Under the pieces are notes generated by a model. The model searched no databases and was not told the DNA's origin. It was given only the letters and a program-made list of their open reading frames with translations. A DNA stretch of 49,793 nt from Akkermansia sp. (GTDB lineage: Bacteria > Verrucomicrobiota > Verrucomicrobiia > Verrucomicrobiales > Akkermansiaceae), in contig JAFQDN010000012.1 of NCBI GenBank assembly GCA_017415995.1, positions 1 to 49,793 on the forward strand, read 5' to 3'. Shown here piece after piece: positions 16,208 through 24,567 of the stretch (positions are counted from its first letter, which is position 1; every line of letters starts with the position of its first letter). The translations under genes were made by a program, and so were the position numbers.

Positions 16208-16215
16208 CATCCGTG

Positions 16216-17235
16216 ATGCCGATACTTTTACAAGAGCGGACAGATGCGCTGTGCCGCAGGCAATGCGCTTTTGCCCTGTATGCCTTGCCCGGGGAGGAAA
16301 TGCGGTTCTGCATGCAAAAAGACGGAGGCATGCACAGCGGCAGCGAGGGTGAGGGCTTTGTCATTGCCACATACAACGGAGAGCTCGGCATTATCCGCAG
16401 TGAGCTCAGCGAACCGCCGGAGGCCTCTGCCTATGCCATATTGCCCCCACGCAAACCGCAGGAGGAAGAAACCACGCGCTGCGAATACCACCGCCTTTTT
16501 GAGCTTTATACGGCACAACTGCACGGCGAACATGCACTCGGCAAGCTGGTACTGGCCCGCACGGAGGATGTACCGGCACCGGATTTTTCACCGACACGAG
16601 CCTTACAGACGCTCTGCAACACCAATCCCAACGCCTTCAATGCCCTCTTCCACAGCCCGGAACACGGCACGTGGTTGTGCTCCACCCCGGAGTTATTACT
16701 GCAACGGCAGGGCACGGAATGGCACACCATGGCCTTGGCAGGCTCGCGCGTAGCCACGCAGGAACCGTGGGATGCAAAAAACATCAACGAGCATGCCCCC
16801 GTGGCACAACACATCCGTGAGTGCATTGCCCCCATAGCAGATACCCTGCACGAGCACGGCCCCTACACGGTATCTGCCGGGCGCATGCTGGAGCACCTGC
16901 GTACGGATTTCTCCTTTACAGCCGCTGCAAAACACCTGCCGGAACTATTGCAAGCCCTGCCACCCACGCCGGCTGTAAGCGGTTTTCCGGCGGTGCGGGC
17001 TCGCGCTTTCCTGGCAGCACACCCCGATATAAACCGCAGCTGCTACGCCGGTTACATTGGCCCCGTCAGCAAAAACAGCACTCATTTATATGTTACCTTG
17101 CGCTGCATGCAGGTATTCCCCTCGCTCTGCCGACTTTATGCAGGAGGTGGGCTCATGCCGGACTCCGTGGAGGCGAATGAATGGGCGGAAACTGTCCTCA
17201 AAATGCAAAACATGCTCCGCCTGATTATCCCATAA
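16216..17235 (+). CDS. menF: Chorismate-utilising enzyme, probable isochorismate synthase
   Basis: A 339-aa member of the anthranilate/isochorismate synthase family, which converts chorismate to isochorismate or a related product. The C-terminal chorismate-binding domain shows ALAGSR, the Glu-rich helix NEHAPVAQHIRE, HLRTDF, PPTPAVSGFP, SCYAGYIGP and the closing YAGGGLMPDS with EANEWAET. These match MenF/EntC-type enzymes better than TrpE or PabB. The start of menaquinone synthesis is the likely role. No other men gene is adjacent, so the symbol is provisional. The N-terminal 120 residues are weakly conserved, as usual. Start chosen from the promoter at 16179-16207. Confidence 0.82.
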   Translation: MPILLQERTDALCRRQCAFALYALPGEEMRFCMQKDGGMHSGSEGEGFVIATYNGELGIIRSELSEPPEASAYAILPPRKPQEEETTRCEYHRLFELYTAQLHGEHALGKLVLARTEDVPAPDFSPTRALQTLCNTNPNAFNALFHSPEHGTWLCSTPELLLQRQGTEWHTMALAGSRVATQEPWDAKNINEHAPVAQHIRECIAPIADTLHEHGPYTVSAGRMLEHLRTDFSFTAAAKHLPELLQALPPTPAVSGFPAVRARAFLAAHPDINRSCYAGYIGPVSKNSTHLYVTLRCMQVFPSLCRLYAGGGLMPDSVEANEWAETVLKMQNMLRLIIP

Positions 17236-17290
17236 ATGCCACCTCCAACAAAAAATATGCCTTAACCGAGCCCGGAAAGCAGAATTTTGC

Positions 17291-17318
17291 TTGACTAAGG
17301 AAAGACGAGCATTATACT
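17291..17318 (+). promoter_or_regulatory. Promoter of the large ankyrin gene
   Basis: TTGACT and TATACT are separated by 16 bp, giving a leader of about 50 nt. This gene is one of few in the window with a strong Shine-Dalgarno sequence (GGAAGGAG, 17362-17369, 7 nt before the ATG at 17377). Confidence 0.65.
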
Positions 17319-17376
17319 GTAGGATATACGGAAAATAACATTTCCGCTGTGCCAATCAACCGGAAGGAGACACCGC

Positions 17377-18636
17377 ATGAAACTCTCATCCATCATACTT
17401 TACAGCGCAGCCGCCGGCATCATCGGCAGCCCCTCTCTTACAGCTCAGCAGGCAGAACCGGCAACGGCTCCCGCCACGGCAACCACCACCACGGTAACCA
17501 CCACCACGGTAACCCCGGGACCGGATGCGGAGGCCGTGGCCGCACTACAGGAGGCCGGTATTACCCGCCGCCAATATAACAGCAACCTGATAGCGGCTGC
17601 ATACGCCGGCAATGCAGATACCATGCAAACCCTACTGGCTGCCGGAGCCAACGTCAACGCCCGTGATCCGCGTACCGGAGGCTCAGCCCTGCATGCAGCA
17701 GCGCAGCAAGGCAGTATAGAGTGCTTGCAGGTACTCATAGCCCACGGAGCAAGTGTACACACCCGCACGCGCGATGGTGAAACAGCCGTTTTCGTTGCTG
17801 CCAAAATGGGGCACACGGAATGTGTGCTGGCATTGGTAGCAGCAGGCTCCGACGTACGCCAGCGGGATGACGACGGCAAGTCCCCCCTGCTTTGGGTAGC
17901 GCGCAAAGGCAACACCGAGTGCGTTAAAGCCTTAGTGGCAGCCGGTGCCGTGTGCGATGCGATTACCGCAGCCATCATCGGAGATGCCGCCACCCTGCAA
18001 CATTACCTGTCCTCCGGCGTCAGCCCGAACTTGCGAGACGGAGAGGGCAACACGGCACTCATTTTGGCAGCAGAGTTCGGGCATGCCGATTGCGTACAAG
18101 CGCTGATTGCAGCCAAGGCAGACCCCAACAAGCAAAACAAGATAGGCGCCACTGCCCTGCACGAGGCAGCCATGAACGGGAACGACACCTGCGTCCAGCT
18201 CTTGCTCGGTACCCGCGTACGCCTGAATGAGCGAGACTCCTACGGCAACACCCCCTTGCACAACGCCGCCACCAATGGACACAGCAAGTGCGTGGCACAC
18301 CTCATCAATGCCGGGGCGGATGTATCCGCCACTGAGGTGTACGGAGCAACCCCATTGGCTTGGGCAGCCTCCAATGGGCATGCGGATGTGGTACAGATGC
18401 TCCTGACAGCAAAGGCTGACCCGAACGCTACCAATAAATACAAAGAGACCCCCCTGCACGAGGCAGCAACCCGCGGGCACGCGGATGTCGTCAAACTTCT
18501 GTTGGAGGCCGGAGCTAACCCCAACGCGTTGGATGCCCACAAACAAACGCCGCTCCAAAAAGCGGAAGCACACTCCAATACCGAGTGCGCGCGCATGCTC
18601 CGCAAGGTAATGCAACAGCTTGTACCGGCTTCATAA
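17377..18636 (+). CDS. Exported ankyrin-repeat protein with Thr-rich N-terminal linker
   Basis: 419 aa. A signal peptide (about 1-23, ending PSLTAQQ) is followed by a low-complexity Ala/Thr/Val linker (about 27-48), then eleven or so ankyrin repeats to residue 410. Typical units are GSALHAAAQQGS, GETAVFVAAKMGH, GKSPLLWVARKGN, GNTALILAAEFGH, GATALHEAAMNGN, GNTPLHNAATNGH, GATPLAWAASNGH and ETPLHEAATRGH, with the usual loop AAGANVNARD. It may act as a protein-binding scaffold in the periplasm or at the cell surface. It is monocistronic with a strong terminator. Its N-terminal pre-repeat segment is shared with the damaged gene at 9338-10045. Confidence 0.88.
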   Translation: MKLSSIILYSAAAGIIGSPSLTAQQAEPATAPATATTTTVTTTTVTPGPDAEAVAALQEAGITRRQYNSNLIAAAYAGNADTMQTLLAAGANVNARDPRTGGSALHAAAQQGSIECLQVLIAHGASVHTRTRDGETAVFVAAKMGHTECVLALVAAGSDVRQRDDDGKSPLLWVARKGNTECVKALVAAGAVCDAITAAIIGDAATLQHYLSSGVSPNLRDGEGNTALILAAEFGHADCVQALIAAKADPNKQNKIGATALHEAAMNGNDTCVQLLLGTRVRLNERDSYGNTPLHNAATNGHSKCVAHLINAGADVSATEVYGATPLAWAASNGHADVVQMLLTAKADPNATNKYKETPLHEAATRGHADVVKLLLEAGANPNALDAHKQTPLQKAEAHSNTECARMLRKVMQQLVPAS

Positions 18637-18662
18637 CTCAGCATTGCAATGTGCTGAAGCAG

Positions 18663-18704
18663 CGCTATTGACGGGTGCGAGTTATCATTGCCCCGTCAAT
18701 AGCG
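18663..18704 (+). terminator. Strong hairpin between convergent genes
   Basis: A perfect 13-bp stem (CGCTATTGACGGG with CCCGTCAATAGCG, 18663-18675 and 18692-18704) with a 16-nt loop is followed by ATTTTC. It lies between the ankyrin gene (plus) and the ABC ATPase gene (minus) and probably ends the ankyrin transcript. Confidence 0.75.
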
Positions 18705-18721
18705 ATTTTCGTGCATGGAAT

Positions 18722-19507
18722 TCACTCAATTACGGTCCAAAAACGACCGTTGCGCGCTTGGATAAGGCGAATATCCATATCAAAAGCGCGGCGCAGGTTA
18801 GGCTCTGTCAGCACCTCATCACGTGAGCCGTATGCTAAAATATCACCTTGGCGCAAAATCATACCTCGGTTGAAAGAAGGAAGTATATCCTCAATACGCT
18901 GGGTAATAAAGATAATGGTAAGCTGTGGATGAGCAGCTGCCAGCTCATCAATCGTGTTGAGGAGGAACTCACGGCCTGCGATGTCGAGGTACACGCTGGG
19001 TTCATCCAAAATCATGAGCTCAGGGGCAGTCATCAGCGCACGAGCAATGAGTACCTTTACCTGCTCACCACTGCTCATGGTGTGCACTTTGCGGTCCATC
19101 AGGTCGGTGGCACGCAGGGATTCCATCAGGGTGGCAGCACGTTGTTCTTCCTCCGGGGTGGGCTCCCGGAACAAGCCTATGGTGGCATCCGGGCCGGAGA
19201 GCACCATCTCACGCCCCGTCCACTCACGCTCACCGAGCCAACGATGCATCAGCGGGCTCACCCACGCAATGCGCTTGCGCAACTCCTGCAAATTAACCGT
19301 ACCGAAGCGGTGCCCTAACACCTCCACCGTGGCACCGAATACCGGCCAGGCATAGCCCATCAGCATACGCACCAACGTGGTTTTACCGGCGCCGTTGGCA
19401 CCGAGGATAAAGCAGCGTTCCCCCCGCTTTACCTGCCAGTTGATGTTGTGCAAAATCTCCCGCCCGGAAAGAAAAACCTTGGCATTCTCGATATTGACCG
19501 CATTCAT
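18722..19507 (-). CDS. ABC-type ATP-binding protein without adjacent permease
   Basis: A single ABC ATPase domain of 261 aa. Walker A GANGAGKTT, the Q-loop region IAWVSPL, the signature MSSGEQVKVLIARAL (a variant of LSGGQ), Walker B LMILDEPS, and the H-loop replaced by ITQR, where most ABC proteins have His. This layout resembles YlmA/ModF-type ABC proteins, whose transport partners are often unknown. No membrane or binding-protein gene is near. The start at 19507 (MNAVNIENAK) is preferred to the ATG at 19543, because the earlier one lies inside the ilvC terminator hairpin. It lies downstream of ilvC on the same strand. Confidence 0.82.
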   Translation of the reverse strand: MNAVNIENAKVFLSGREILHNINWQVKRGERCFILGANGAGKTTLVRMLMGYAWPVFGATVEVLGHRFGTVNLQELRKRIAWVSPLMHRWLGEREWTGREMVLSGPDATIGLFREPTPEEEQRAATLMESLRATDLMDRKVHTMSSGEQVKVLIARALMTAPELMILDEPSVYLDIAGREFLLNTIDELAAAHPQLTIIFITQRIEDILPSFNRGMILRQGDILAYGSRDEVLTEPNLRRAFDMDIRLIQARNGRFWTVIE

Positions 19508-19532
19508 ATGCTTTGAGAGCTTATTCAGGAAA

Positions 19533-19561
19533 GCGGCTCCCACGGTAACTGTGAGAGCCGC
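19533..19561 (-). terminator. ilvC terminator hairpin
   Basis: GCGGCTC (19533-19539) pairs with GAGCCGC (19555-19561), extended by CAC/GTG inside after one mismatch. It begins about 34 bp after the ilvC stop. The T tract is short (TTTCCT), so read-through into the ABC gene is possible. Confidence 0.55.
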
Positions 19562-19594
19562 CTGATAATATGATATTGTTGAGGGAGAGGCAGA

Positions 19595-20575
19595 TTACTT
19601 GCGCTCGAAGAGGGCACGAATCTTGCTGCCCACAATCTCCACCGGGTGCTCGGCAAGGGCGGCACGCTTGGCCAGCAGGTTGGGAGCACCGGCAGCGGCC
19701 TCCTCCAGCCATACGCGGGCAAACTCACCGCTCTCAATGCGCTTGAGGCTCTCCTTCATCTTCTCCTTGACCTCCGGGCCCAAAATCTGCGGGCCGTTGT
19801 AGTACTCACCGAACTCAGCGGTATTGGAGATGACGCCGTTCATGGCCTGAATGCCCTTGTTGTAGATGATGTCCACAATAAGCTTAGCCTCGTGCACGCA
19901 CTCAAAGTATGCCATCTCGGCGGGATAACCGGCCTCGATGAGGGTCTCGAAACCGTACTTCATCAGGTCTACCAAGCCACCGCAAAGTACGTTCTGCTCA
20001 CCGAAGAGGTCCTCATAAGTTTCCTGCTGCATGGTGCACTCCAGCACACCACCACGGGTAAGTCCCTCAGCCTTAGCCATGGCCAAAGCCACGTTCTTGG
20101 CGTTGCCGCTGGGGTTCTGGAACACAGCGATGAGGCCGGGGCAACCGAAGCCCTCCTCAAATACGCGGCGAACCTCCGTACCCGGGCCCTTGGGCGCCAC
20201 CATAATCACGTCTACATCTGCCGGCGGCTCAATGGTCTTGAACACGTATGCAAAGCCGTGGGAGCAGCACAGCGTCTTACCGGCACTCAAGCCGGGCTTA
20301 ATCTGGTTTGCATAGACGGAGCCGTGCATCTCATCCGGCAGCAAAATGTGGATGATGTCGGCCTTCACGGCAGCCTCGTCCACGCTCATGACTTCAAAAC
20401 CATCCTGAGTGGCAGCATCCCAGCTCTTACCGGGACGAATGCCGATAATAACGTGAACCCCACTGTCGCGCATGCAAAGTGCCTGAGCACGCCCCTGTGC
20501 ACCGTAACCGATAACGGCCACGGTCTTGCCATTGAGAACGCTTACATCAGCGTCCTTATCATGAAGTATCTCCAT
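19595..20575 (-). CDS. ilvC: Ketol-acid reductoisomerase, class I
   Basis: The second common step of valine, leucine and isoleucine synthesis: isomerisation and NADPH-dependent reduction of acetolactate. At 326 aa it is the usual class I length. The nucleotide-binding motif reads GYGAQGRAQA, where most relatives have GYGSQGHAQA. The catalytic His is in CSHGFAYVF, the metal ligands are in TYEDLFGEQNVLCGG and YFECVHEAKLIVD, and APKGPGTEVR is conserved. The catalytic residues are intact, so it should be active. No other ilv or leu gene is near. A promoter with a 50-nt leader precedes it. Confidence 0.96.
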   Translation of the reverse strand: MEILHDKDADVSVLNGKTVAVIGYGAQGRAQALCMRDSGVHVIIGIRPGKSWDAATQDGFEVMSVDEAAVKADIIHILLPDEMHGSVYANQIKPGLSAGKTLCCSHGFAYVFKTIEPPADVDVIMVAPKGPGTEVRRVFEEGFGCPGLIAVFQNPSGNAKNVALAMAKAEGLTRGGVLECTMQQETYEDLFGEQNVLCGGLVDLMKYGFETLIEAGYPAEMAYFECVHEAKLIVDIIYNKGIQAMNGVISNTAEFGEYYNGPQILGPEVKEKMKESLKRIESGEFARVWLEEAAAGAPNLLAKRAALAEHPVEIVGSKIRALFERK

Positions 20576-20632
20576 AGTATTATTATTGTTAGAGTTAAAG
20601 CTTTACTGCACCCCGGCGGTGTGCACGTGCAT

Positions 20633-20660
20633 AAAATACCACCGTTTTACTCATTTGCAA
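20633..20660 (-). promoter_or_regulatory. Candidate ilvC promoter
   Basis: On the minus strand TTGCAA and TATTTT are separated by 16 bp. The leader of about 50 nt shows no leader peptide of branched-chain codons, so classical attenuation is not supported. Confidence 0.45.
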
Positions 20661-20707
20661 GCACAAATGAAGTCATGCCCCCCGGTATTTGCGGAATTTT
20701 CCCACAC

Positions 20708-21421
20708 TCAGTGATTTTCCTGCTCCACGCGGTCTTTATCTTCGCCGTTAATCCACGTTTTAACGTTGTAGTACGGCAAATAACAGGCGGAGCCCAGCAC
20801 CGTCATCGGCACATCTGCCACTTTTGCCAAGGGAACATACACGTAACGGCTGAGGGATGACTGCTGCGGTTTGCGGGTTTTGAACACCTCCCACGCCGCA
20901 AAGTCATTTTCATCCACCGCGCTCACAGGTATGCTGGTGCTGGAAACAATACGCAAGGAGGGGTCATTACGTTTGGCGCACTCGGCTTGCCACTCCTCCC
21001 ACAGCATAGTCTGCTTACCCAGCTCATGCTGCTGTTCTGCGGGAGGCGCCTCCAATCCACTGAGCACCAAATCACGGTAGCCGATAACAACCGATTTTTC
21101 CACCGTGGTGGATGTTCCGGATTCCCCGCCCTTCCCCAAGCTGAAGTGTTTATCACTGATACCGCCGAACACGAACAATGCTCCGCTCTTACGCTCCGCT
21201 ACCACACGGCAGCGCTGCACATAAATCTTCTTGCCGTTGGCCAGAGTATGCTCCACAATGCAGTTATCCGGACACTCGGAACTGACTATCCGCATCTCAT
21301 CGGATGTACCACCGACTCTATCCGCTAATCGGCTCTCCATCCCGGCCCATCGGCAGGAACTCAGCATGGCTGCAGCCACGGCACACACTCCTACCACTCC
21401 GTTTCTCACTATAAATCGCAT
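20708..21421 (-). CDS. Predicted lipoprotein of unknown function
   Basis: About 237 aa from the ATG at 21421 (another ATG at 21430 is also in frame). The N-terminus is a lipoprotein signal: basic start, hydrophobic VVGVCAVAAAM, then a lipobox LSSC at about residue 20-23 that would be lipidated. The mature part contains paired cysteines (SECPDNC) and a late segment PMTVLGSACYLPYYNVKTW. No catalytic motif was recognised. The last segment recalls small lipoproteins of the YceK or DUF-type, but this is weak. It is probably anchored to the outer membrane, facing the periplasm. The next gene downstream, ilvC, has its own promoter. Confidence 0.75.
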   Translation of the reverse strand: MRFIVRNGVVGVCAVAAAMLSSCRWAGMESRLADRVGGTSDEMRIVSSECPDNCIVEHTLANGKKIYVQRCRVVAERKSGALFVFGGISDKHFSLGKGGESGTSTTVEKSVVIGYRDLVLSGLEAPPAEQQHELGKQTMLWEEWQAECAKRNDPSLRIVSSTSIPVSAVDENDFAAWEVFKTRKPQQSSLSRYVYVPLAKVADVPMTVLGSACYLPYYNVKTWINGEDKDRVEQENH

Positions 21422-21555
21422 TGTTTGCATATCGTCATGTATTTATTTCGCGCCTTCACCGCGCTTTTTTCAACATAACACAAATAACACGCCTTGTACA
21501 GCAGCTTTCTTGTCTTTTTGTTTTTACACGCAAAAAAAGCGACAACACGGTCAAA

Positions 21556-22296
21556 TCAGTGGGCAATGCCTGCACGCTCCATAATTTCCGCAATTTGCAA
21601 GCGTGGGCGCTCCGGCCAAAACTTATTGGCAACGGGGCTGGCCGGGCTGGGGTGTAAAATGGTACCGAGGGTAAACGAATGCTCCGGAAGGGCGGAGGCT
21701 GCGATTTCCAGTTGCTTGAGGGCATACGCCCCGACGCCGACCAAACACTTGGGCTGCAGGATTTCAATCAAACGCACGAGGTGGCGTTGGCAAGCGGCGT
21801 CCACCTGTTGCACTTGCTCTTTAGGGAGCTGGGTAGGAGTAATATTGGCACCGGTTTCACTCATCCAAATGAGGGGGCAATAATTTGCCACATACGCATG
21901 GCGGAAAAAGTTATCAGCCGTGCCGTACATCTCTTCAAAAAGCCCCCAAAGGCGGCGACCGCTCACCTCAGAGCGTGGGCAGTTAAATCCCTGCACCGGG
22001 CGCTTGGGATGCGTAGCCGGCGGTTGACCGATGGAAGCGGTTATCCCCATCCACAAGGTAACGGCAGCCACCTCACCGAACGGAACGCCGGTCTGCGCCA
22101 TGCCGAAGGGACCGGGATTCATACCGAGATAAAGGACATCCTTTTGTCCGGCAGCAAAACGGCGAATATACTCCTCATGCCCGGCCCAAGCATAGGTAAG
22201 AGGATTGTAAGTAAAAGCGACGGGAGCTTCAAAGCGGAGAGTCTCCATCTCCGCACAAAGAGCACGAGCGGCATCAATAACCTGTTGAATCTGCAT
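21556..22296 (-). CDS. SMUG1-family uracil-DNA glycosylase
   Basis: A monofunctional base-excision enzyme that removes uracil from DNA. The 246-aa product has the SMUG1 catalytic motif GMNPGPFGMAQTGVPFG (about 58-74) and the second motif HPSPASPVAN near the end, where the His polarises the base. The region NYCPLIW is also typical. The usual bacterial Ung motif GQDPYH is absent. The leaderless-type promoter at 22303-22331 puts the start at the ATG 22296. It diverges from parA. Confidence 0.9.
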   Translation of the reverse strand: MQIQQVIDAARALCAEMETLRFEAPVAFTYNPLTYAWAGHEEYIRRFAAGQKDVLYLGMNPGPFGMAQTGVPFGEVAAVTLWMGITASIGQPPATHPKRPVQGFNCPRSEVSGRRLWGLFEEMYGTADNFFRHAYVANYCPLIWMSETGANITPTQLPKEQVQQVDAACQRHLVRLIEILQPKCLVGVGAYALKQLEIAASALPEHSFTLGTILHPSPASPVANKFWPERPRLQIAEIMERAGIAH

Positions 22297-22302
22297 GGCA
22301 TG

Positions 22303-22331
22303 AGTTTAGCACGCCGAGCAGGCCTGTACAA
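22303..22331 (-). promoter_or_regulatory. Promoter of the SMUG1-type gene (leaderless type)
   Basis: On the minus strand TTGTAC and TAAACT are separated by 17 bp. The -10 box ends 6 nt before the ATG at 22296. Confidence 0.65.
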
Positions 22332-22396
22332 GTTAAATCTGTTTCGTCTGCATATCTGAGCTCCGTGCATTTTGTGTACGCACACAAAAAATCGGC

Positions 22397-22425
22397 TTGA
22401 AAAACACGGAGGCATCCTGTACAAT
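22397..22425 (+). promoter_or_regulatory. parA promoter (leaderless type)
   Basis: TTGAAA and TACAAT are separated by 17 bp. The -10 box ends 7 nt before a GTG at 22433. An ATG at 22424 overlaps the -10 box and cannot be transcribed from this promoter. Confidence 0.75.
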
Positions 22426-22432
22426 GTCGCGC

Positions 22433-23200
22433 GTGAAAGTCATAGCCATAGCGAACCAAAAAGGTGGAGTAGGCAAAACCACCACAGCCGTCAACCTTTC
22501 CGCAGCACTTGCCATGCGTGGCAAGCGTGTACTGCTCATTGATGTTGACTCCCAAGCCAATGCCTCTCAAGCCCTCGGGGTTGAGGTCAGCTGTGAGGAG
22601 AGCATCTACCAAGCGCTCATCGGCAATAAACTGTTGGAGGATCTCATTCGCCCGGCTCACCGCCGCAATCTCTCCATCATCCCCGCCCACATGGACTTGT
22701 CCGGCGTGGAAGTGGAGCTGACGGTAAACGGCACCCACCTGACCTGCATGAGAGACGCCATGGAAGGACTGCGAGCCAGCCGCTACTATGACTACGTGTT
22801 CCTGGACACACCTCCCTCACTGGGAGTGCTCATGACCAGCTCCCTGTGTGCTTGCGATGAGGTACTGACCCCCATGCAGTGCGAGTTCCTGAGTTTGGAT
22901 GGCTTATCTAAAATCCTTTACGTTGTTGAGCAAATACGGGAAAGCGGAGCCAACCCCGACCTCAAGCACGAGGGCGTGCTCATGACCATGTACAGCAACA
23001 CCAACCTCGCTAACCAAGTCATTGCTCAGGTGCGCGAAAACCTACCGGAACAGCTTTACACCACCACCATCCCACGCTCCGTGCGCGTGGCCGAGGCTCC
23101 CAGCTTCGGCAAAACCGTCATCGAGCATGACCCCTACGGCACCGCCTCCATGGCATACCAAAACGCCGCTAAGGAGTTTTTGCGCCGCCACCGCAAGTAA
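22433..23200 (+). CDS. parA: ParA/Soj-family chromosome-partition ATPase
   Basis: 255 aa from the GTG start, giving VKVIAIANQKGGVGKTTT, the normal N-terminus of chromosomal ParA. The deviant Walker A KGGVGKTTT with its signature Lys, switch I DSQANASQALG, switch II/Walker B YVFLDTPPSLG and the C-terminal RSVRVAEAPSFGKTVIEHDP are intact. In the family, ATP-bound dimers on DNA position chromosome origins together with ParB. No parB follows. Instead a comF-like gene begins 20 bp downstream, which is an unusual pairing. The GTG start is chosen because the promoter at 22397-22425 predicts a leaderless mRNA. An ATG three codons earlier (MSR) is possible if another promoter is used. Confidence 0.92.
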   Translation: MKVIAIANQKGGVGKTTTAVNLSAALAMRGKRVLLIDVDSQANASQALGVEVSCEESIYQALIGNKLLEDLIRPAHRRNLSIIPAHMDLSGVEVELTVNGTHLTCMRDAMEGLRASRYYDYVFLDTPPSLGVLMTSSLCACDEVLTPMQCEFLSLDGLSKILYVVEQIRESGANPDLKHEGVLMTMYSNTNLANQVIAQVRENLPEQLYTTTIPRSVRVAEAPSFGKTVIEHDPYGTASMAYQNAAKEFLRRHRK

Positions 23201-23219
23201 GCCCCCCTACATTAAGGCA

Positions 23220-23936
23220 ATGCTGAGGTGGCTATACCCGATGATTTGTCATCTGTGCCACGAGAAATGCGAGCTCGGGCTCTGCCCGGAATGCATGCAG
23301 TCACTGTCGCGGGTACCCAAACCCATTTGTCTGTACTGCGGAGCCCCTGTGGCAGGGGAACAGACCGATGCCTTCCATTGCGATGCATGCACTGACCGCC
23401 CGCGCAGCTTCAGCCTAGCGCGCTCTGCCATCCGCTCCTCGGAGGAGAGCATGCTGCTCATCCATGCCCTCAAATACCGAAAAGCAGCCTACATAGCCCC
23501 GGCACTCGCAACTCTCATGGCCGAGGTATGGCACGCTACCCCCGAGCTCCGCGAACTCAAAAACGCAGCAATCGTACCCGTACCCATCACACACCGGCAC
23601 CTCAGTAAGCGTGGTTACAACCAGGCGGAAGAATTAGCAAAACCCTTGTCTGCCTCCCTGCACCTGCCCTGCCTGCAACCGCTCATCCGCCACAATACGG
23701 AGTCCGACAGCCAAACCCGCCTCTCTGCAGCCCAACGTTTGCACAATGCCATGGCCGCATACGCTGCTGCCCCGGCTTACACCTCCGGCAAAAAACAACT
23801 CCCGCCTGATATTGTACTCATAGACGATGTGTACACCACCGGCGCCACTGCCCGTGCCTGCGCCAAAGCCCTCAAAAGCATCCCCGGCGTGAAAAATGTT
23901 GCCGTTCTCACGGCAATAAGAGTGGTGCTCAGCTGA
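23220..23936 (+). CDS. comF: ComF-family phosphoribosyltransferase-like protein
   Basis: 238 aa. The N-terminal part has four Cys pairs typical of the ComF zinc finger (ICHLCHEKC, LCPECM, CLYCGAPV, CDACTDR). A PRTase fold follows, with VPVPITHRHLSKRGYNQAEELAKPLS and the PRPP-binding motif VLIDDVYTTGAT. ComF supports DNA uptake by transformation in Bacillus and Haemophilus, but many bacteria carry it without known competence. It is probably in one operon with parA. ATG at 23220 is the first after the parA stop. A second at 23241 (MICHLC) is possible. Confidence 0.88.
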   Translation: MLRWLYPMICHLCHEKCELGLCPECMQSLSRVPKPICLYCGAPVAGEQTDAFHCDACTDRPRSFSLARSAIRSSEESMLLIHALKYRKAAYIAPALATLMAEVWHATPELRELKNAAIVPVPITHRHLSKRGYNQAEELAKPLSASLHLPCLQPLIRHNTESDSQTRLSAAQRLHNAMAAYAAAPAYTSGKKQLPPDIVLIDDVYTTGATARACAKALKSIPGVKNVAVLTAIRVVLS

Positions 23937-23992
23937 CTCCGCAGCCCGAGCACCACCCCATCAACACAAACGACAACTTCTTTATTCTCGGC

Positions 23993-24475
23993 TCAGAGCT
24001 TGCGGAATGCCTTAATCACATCCACAAACTCACTCACGACTACCATAAAATCCTGCAATTCCGGCGTTGCATCCAAGCGGGAAAGATTACTGTGTGCATC
24101 ATTAAAACGCAGAACGCTGTTTTTCGTAAGGGAAGCAAGGCGGGCTCCGTGAGCTTCATCCTTCACCACAATCTTTGCCCCCATAGCCTCAAAATGCTCC
24201 TTGTACTGTTTTGCCTCGCGCGTTATCGCTCGCAACTCTGCCATCTTTTTTACGGCATTATCAGCATTCACCGTCTCCAGCACCTGCGCAGCTGCATCCA
24301 CTCGCCCATAAAATGCCTCTACCAAGTTTTCATCGTCCTGCGTCGCTGCGGCTACCTTTATCGCTGCGCTATCCGCTGCCTCTGCAGCTTTTGCATCGGC
24401 TCCCTCATCCTTGCAGGATACGCTCAACAGCACTGCTACCGTTGCCATGACTCTGATTATATGCTTCTGTTTCAT
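23993..24475 (-). CDS. Small predicted lipoprotein, helical
   Basis: 160 aa with an N-terminal hydrophobic segment (VMATVAVLLSVSC) ending in a Cys, a near-lipobox (Ser at -3 in place of Leu). The mature part is Ala/Glu/Lys-rich and probably all helix, with two bundles (about 45-100 and 110-158). It resembles the secreted protein at 10646-11068. No enzyme motif. It faces the comF gene tail to tail across 56 bp in which no clear terminator is seen. It may bind peptidoglycan or partner proteins in the envelope, but nothing in the sequence proves this. Confidence 0.72.
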   Translation of the reverse strand: MKQKHIIRVMATVAVLLSVSCKDEGADAKAAEAADSAAIKVAAATQDDENLVEAFYGRVDAAAQVLETVNADNAVKKMAELRAITREAKQYKEHFEAMGAKIVVKDEAHGARLASLTKNSVLRFNDAHSNLSRLDATPELQDFMVVVSEFVDVIKAFRKL

Positions 24476-24538
24476 CTCTTGCTATCTTTATTTGTTCTCT
24501 CGTTCCGCCGCTGTCGTCCCCAGCCACCTCTATCCGTT

Positions 24539-24567
24539 AGGATACCCTTTTTCCTGCCTTTGTTCAA
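24539..24567 (-). promoter_or_regulatory. Promoter of the small lipoprotein gene
   Basis: On the minus strand TTGAAC and TATCCT are separated by 17 bp, with a leader of about 55 nt. An AAGAG lies directly before the ATG at 24475. Confidence 0.55.

Noticed and set aside
20576..20632. Branched-chain leader peptide before ilvC
   Set aside because: No short frame rich in Ile, Val or Leu codons and no attenuator hairpin was seen.
19646..20860. 404-aa frame on the plus strand
   Set aside because: Antisense to ilvC and the following lipoprotein gene. It has no motifs and crosses two real genes.
22397..22432. Longer parA starting at TTG 22397
   Set aside because: That TTG is the -35 box itself. 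The N-terminal extension is absent from ParA proteins.
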